Of a DNA stretch of 64,000 nt, positions 62,842 through 64,000 are shown piece by piece. The stretch covers positions 3,792,001 through 3,856,000 of the forward strand of contig OX621241.1 in NCBI GenBank assembly GCA_951640165.1. The letters are read 5' to 3'. A model generated the notes under the pieces. The model was not told the DNA's origin. It was given only the letters and a program-made list of their open reading frames with translations, and searched no databases. The position numbers and the translations under genes were made by a program. The first letter of the stretch is position 1; each line of letters opens with the position of its first letter. Origin of the DNA: Pseudoips prasinana. Lineage: Eukaryota; Arthropoda; Insecta; Lepidoptera; Nolidae.

Positions 62842-62945
62842 CATGAAATGAAATAATGAAATTTATTCAGCACTTGGGTATTAACATACACTTGTACTTG
62901 TCAAGCTCACAATGCAGTACATAAACATAGTCGAATACAGTATAA
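62842..62945 (-). repeat. LINE 3' end with (TTTCA)n tail, copy 2
   Basis: ATGAAATGAAATAATGAAAT, TTATTCAGCACTTGGGTATT and TTGTCAAGCTCACAATGCAG, as at 37738-37865. Confidence 0.6.
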
Positions 62946-63560
62946 AAGCTAGAAAAAATTAATTAGGTAGTCCGTCCGTGCGGTCTGTTTTATCAGATAT
63001 ATTTTCTTATATCCTAAAATAAATAACAAGTTACTAATCTATTATTTTGAAATTTAGTTCTACTATATTAAAATTAAAGAATTGAAGGCAATGAGGATTT
63101 GGCTAGCGCAGAAGGCTCTTAACCAGTAGCTTAAATTAAACGACTAATACCTGAGGCCACCCTTGTGGGGTTCGGGCCACATCTCAGGGGGCCGCTGAAG
63201 CAAAAGGACAGAATTCTAAGAGAGGGTGTGATCAATTGCACGGGATCACCGTTGACGCGTTAAGGGGCCAAAGCGATCCTCGCCGCTGAGGAACCTACCC
63301 TAGTTAACCTGCGGCTTTCTCTAGCTACCTAGGTGGACGACCCGGAGAAGAAAGCCATAAAGAAACAGGATTTATAATTAGTAGTTCTACATGAGCCCTT
63401 TCGGGCACAACAGTTTAGGAGAGCTGAAGTTACGCATAACATTAGGAGTTATTTAGATTATTGATATAATATTATTTAATTTATTTACTATTATTATTAT
63501 GTCATTATTTTATGTGTGTATTGTTATTACGTTTTATGTATCAACTAATTTTATTATATT
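62946..63560. other. Unassigned; GC-richer block at 63090-63420
   Basis: GGTTCGGGCCACATCTCAGG, GAAGCAAAAGGACAGAATTC and GAGCCCTTTCGGGCAC stand out in base composition and look like a decayed retroelement 3' region, but no coding motif was found. Confidence 0.35.
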
Positions 63561-63574
63561 AATTAATTTCCAAA

Positions 63575-63835
63575 CTGAAGTGGCAGGGGGCAGGGTGCAT
63601 AGCTCGTAGAACCGTCTGCCATTGGGCGAAAAGTTTTTTATTGACAACCACGAACCGGAAGACGCAGCGTGAGTAAAGCCTACAAGGCAGACCGACAATC
63701 TTGTAAGGGTCTCGGGATGCCTTTGGATTCGGACAGCGCAAGACGGGCATTTGAGGAATCTTTAGGGGAGGTCTTTATCCAGAAGTGGATGTCTTTCGGC
63801 TGGTATTTGATACTGATGAAATATCTACATGTACC
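63575..63835 (+). pseudogene. RTE-type LINE C-terminal fragment, decayed
   Basis: AACTGAAGTGGCAGGGGGCA, CATAGCTCGTAGAACCGTC, ACCACGAACCGGAAGACGCA and AGAAGTGGATGTCTTTCGGC follow the RTE C-terminal order (K-W-x-W-A-G-H ... RPRTGRR ... Q-x-W-TSFG) with many stops and shifts. Confidence 0.65.
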
Positions 63836-63857
63836 AAGAATTAATTATGTATCGTTA

Positions 63858-63935
63858 CCAATAAACCGTGTTTTGACTATTTACTAGCGGCTTTATAAAG
63901 CCTACGTAGATGAAAACAGTTTCATTTGTTTAATT
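63858..63935 (+). repeat. LINE 3' end, short
   Basis: GTTTTGACTATTTACTAGCG, GCCTACGTAGATGAAAACAG resembles the last part of the 12700-12760 3' end. Confidence 0.45.
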
Positions 63936-64000
63936 CTTCCTTGTTTCGCGAGGGAAGACGGCAGTTGCTGAATTAGTTCTGGTAGCTAGCCATAATAGGC

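Overview
This is a eukaryotic, AT-rich, repeat-choked window that looks like an insect genome, most likely a butterfly or moth. The evidence is spliced exons with GT/AG borders, several tRNA-derived SINE families, CTAG-ended Helitron-like elements, many palindromic MITEs, and non-LTR retrotransposons of RTE, Jockey and CR1/Zenon-like type. The Lepidoptera call rests on recognising repeat types from memory, not on a search. There are no operons, phages, CRISPR arrays or plasmid features.

Host genes. The clearest is on the minus strand across the left 14.5 kb: three consecutive coding exons (14415-14260, 8320-8183, 872-758) of a peroxisomal acyl-CoA oxidase of the ACOX3 type. They are in phase, align to the N-terminal domain with no residues missing between exons, and run off the left edge. 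Its introns are filled with mobile elements. A second likely gene starts on the plus strand near 42.4 kb: a 13-nt coding end of exon 1 (42472-42484) and a 51-nt exon 2 (42735-42785) join in frame into a signal-peptide-like sequence; the rest of the gene was not found. Two weaker first-exon candidates lie at 21787 and 58443.

Mobile elements, left to right. 0-8 kb: MITEs, SINEs, a decayed mariner-type transposase (3590-4631), a 147-bp palindrome, and two 169-bp Helitron-like units in exact tandem (6818-7155). 8-16 kb: a TGCA-phased foldback, a 5'-truncated LINE with one nonsense codon (10411-12069), and a 1.66-kb hAT-type element with target-site duplication just upstream of the oxidase gene. 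16.8-21 kb: a Jockey-type LINE whose RT has a mutated catalytic motif, then two RT relics. 23.0-31.05 kb: a LINE inserted in opposite orientation inside the endonuclease domain of another LINE; deleting the insert restores the outer reading frame. 31.7-34.1 kb: an RTE-type LINE inserted in a SINE. 36-64 kb: mainly SINEs, MITEs, Helitron-like units, RTE 3' ends (one RTE end inside another with a 14-bp target duplication) and an 846-bp long-TIR element inside a SINE with an 8-bp duplication.

How it works together: the host genes contribute little sequence. The window is a layered record of transposition in which each nested insertion fixes the borders and relative age of the elements. I found no convincing new multi-gene system. 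The best leads are the signal-peptide gene at 42.4 kb, the dispersed repeat that shares its 3' end with the RTE elements, and the unclassified long-TIR element.
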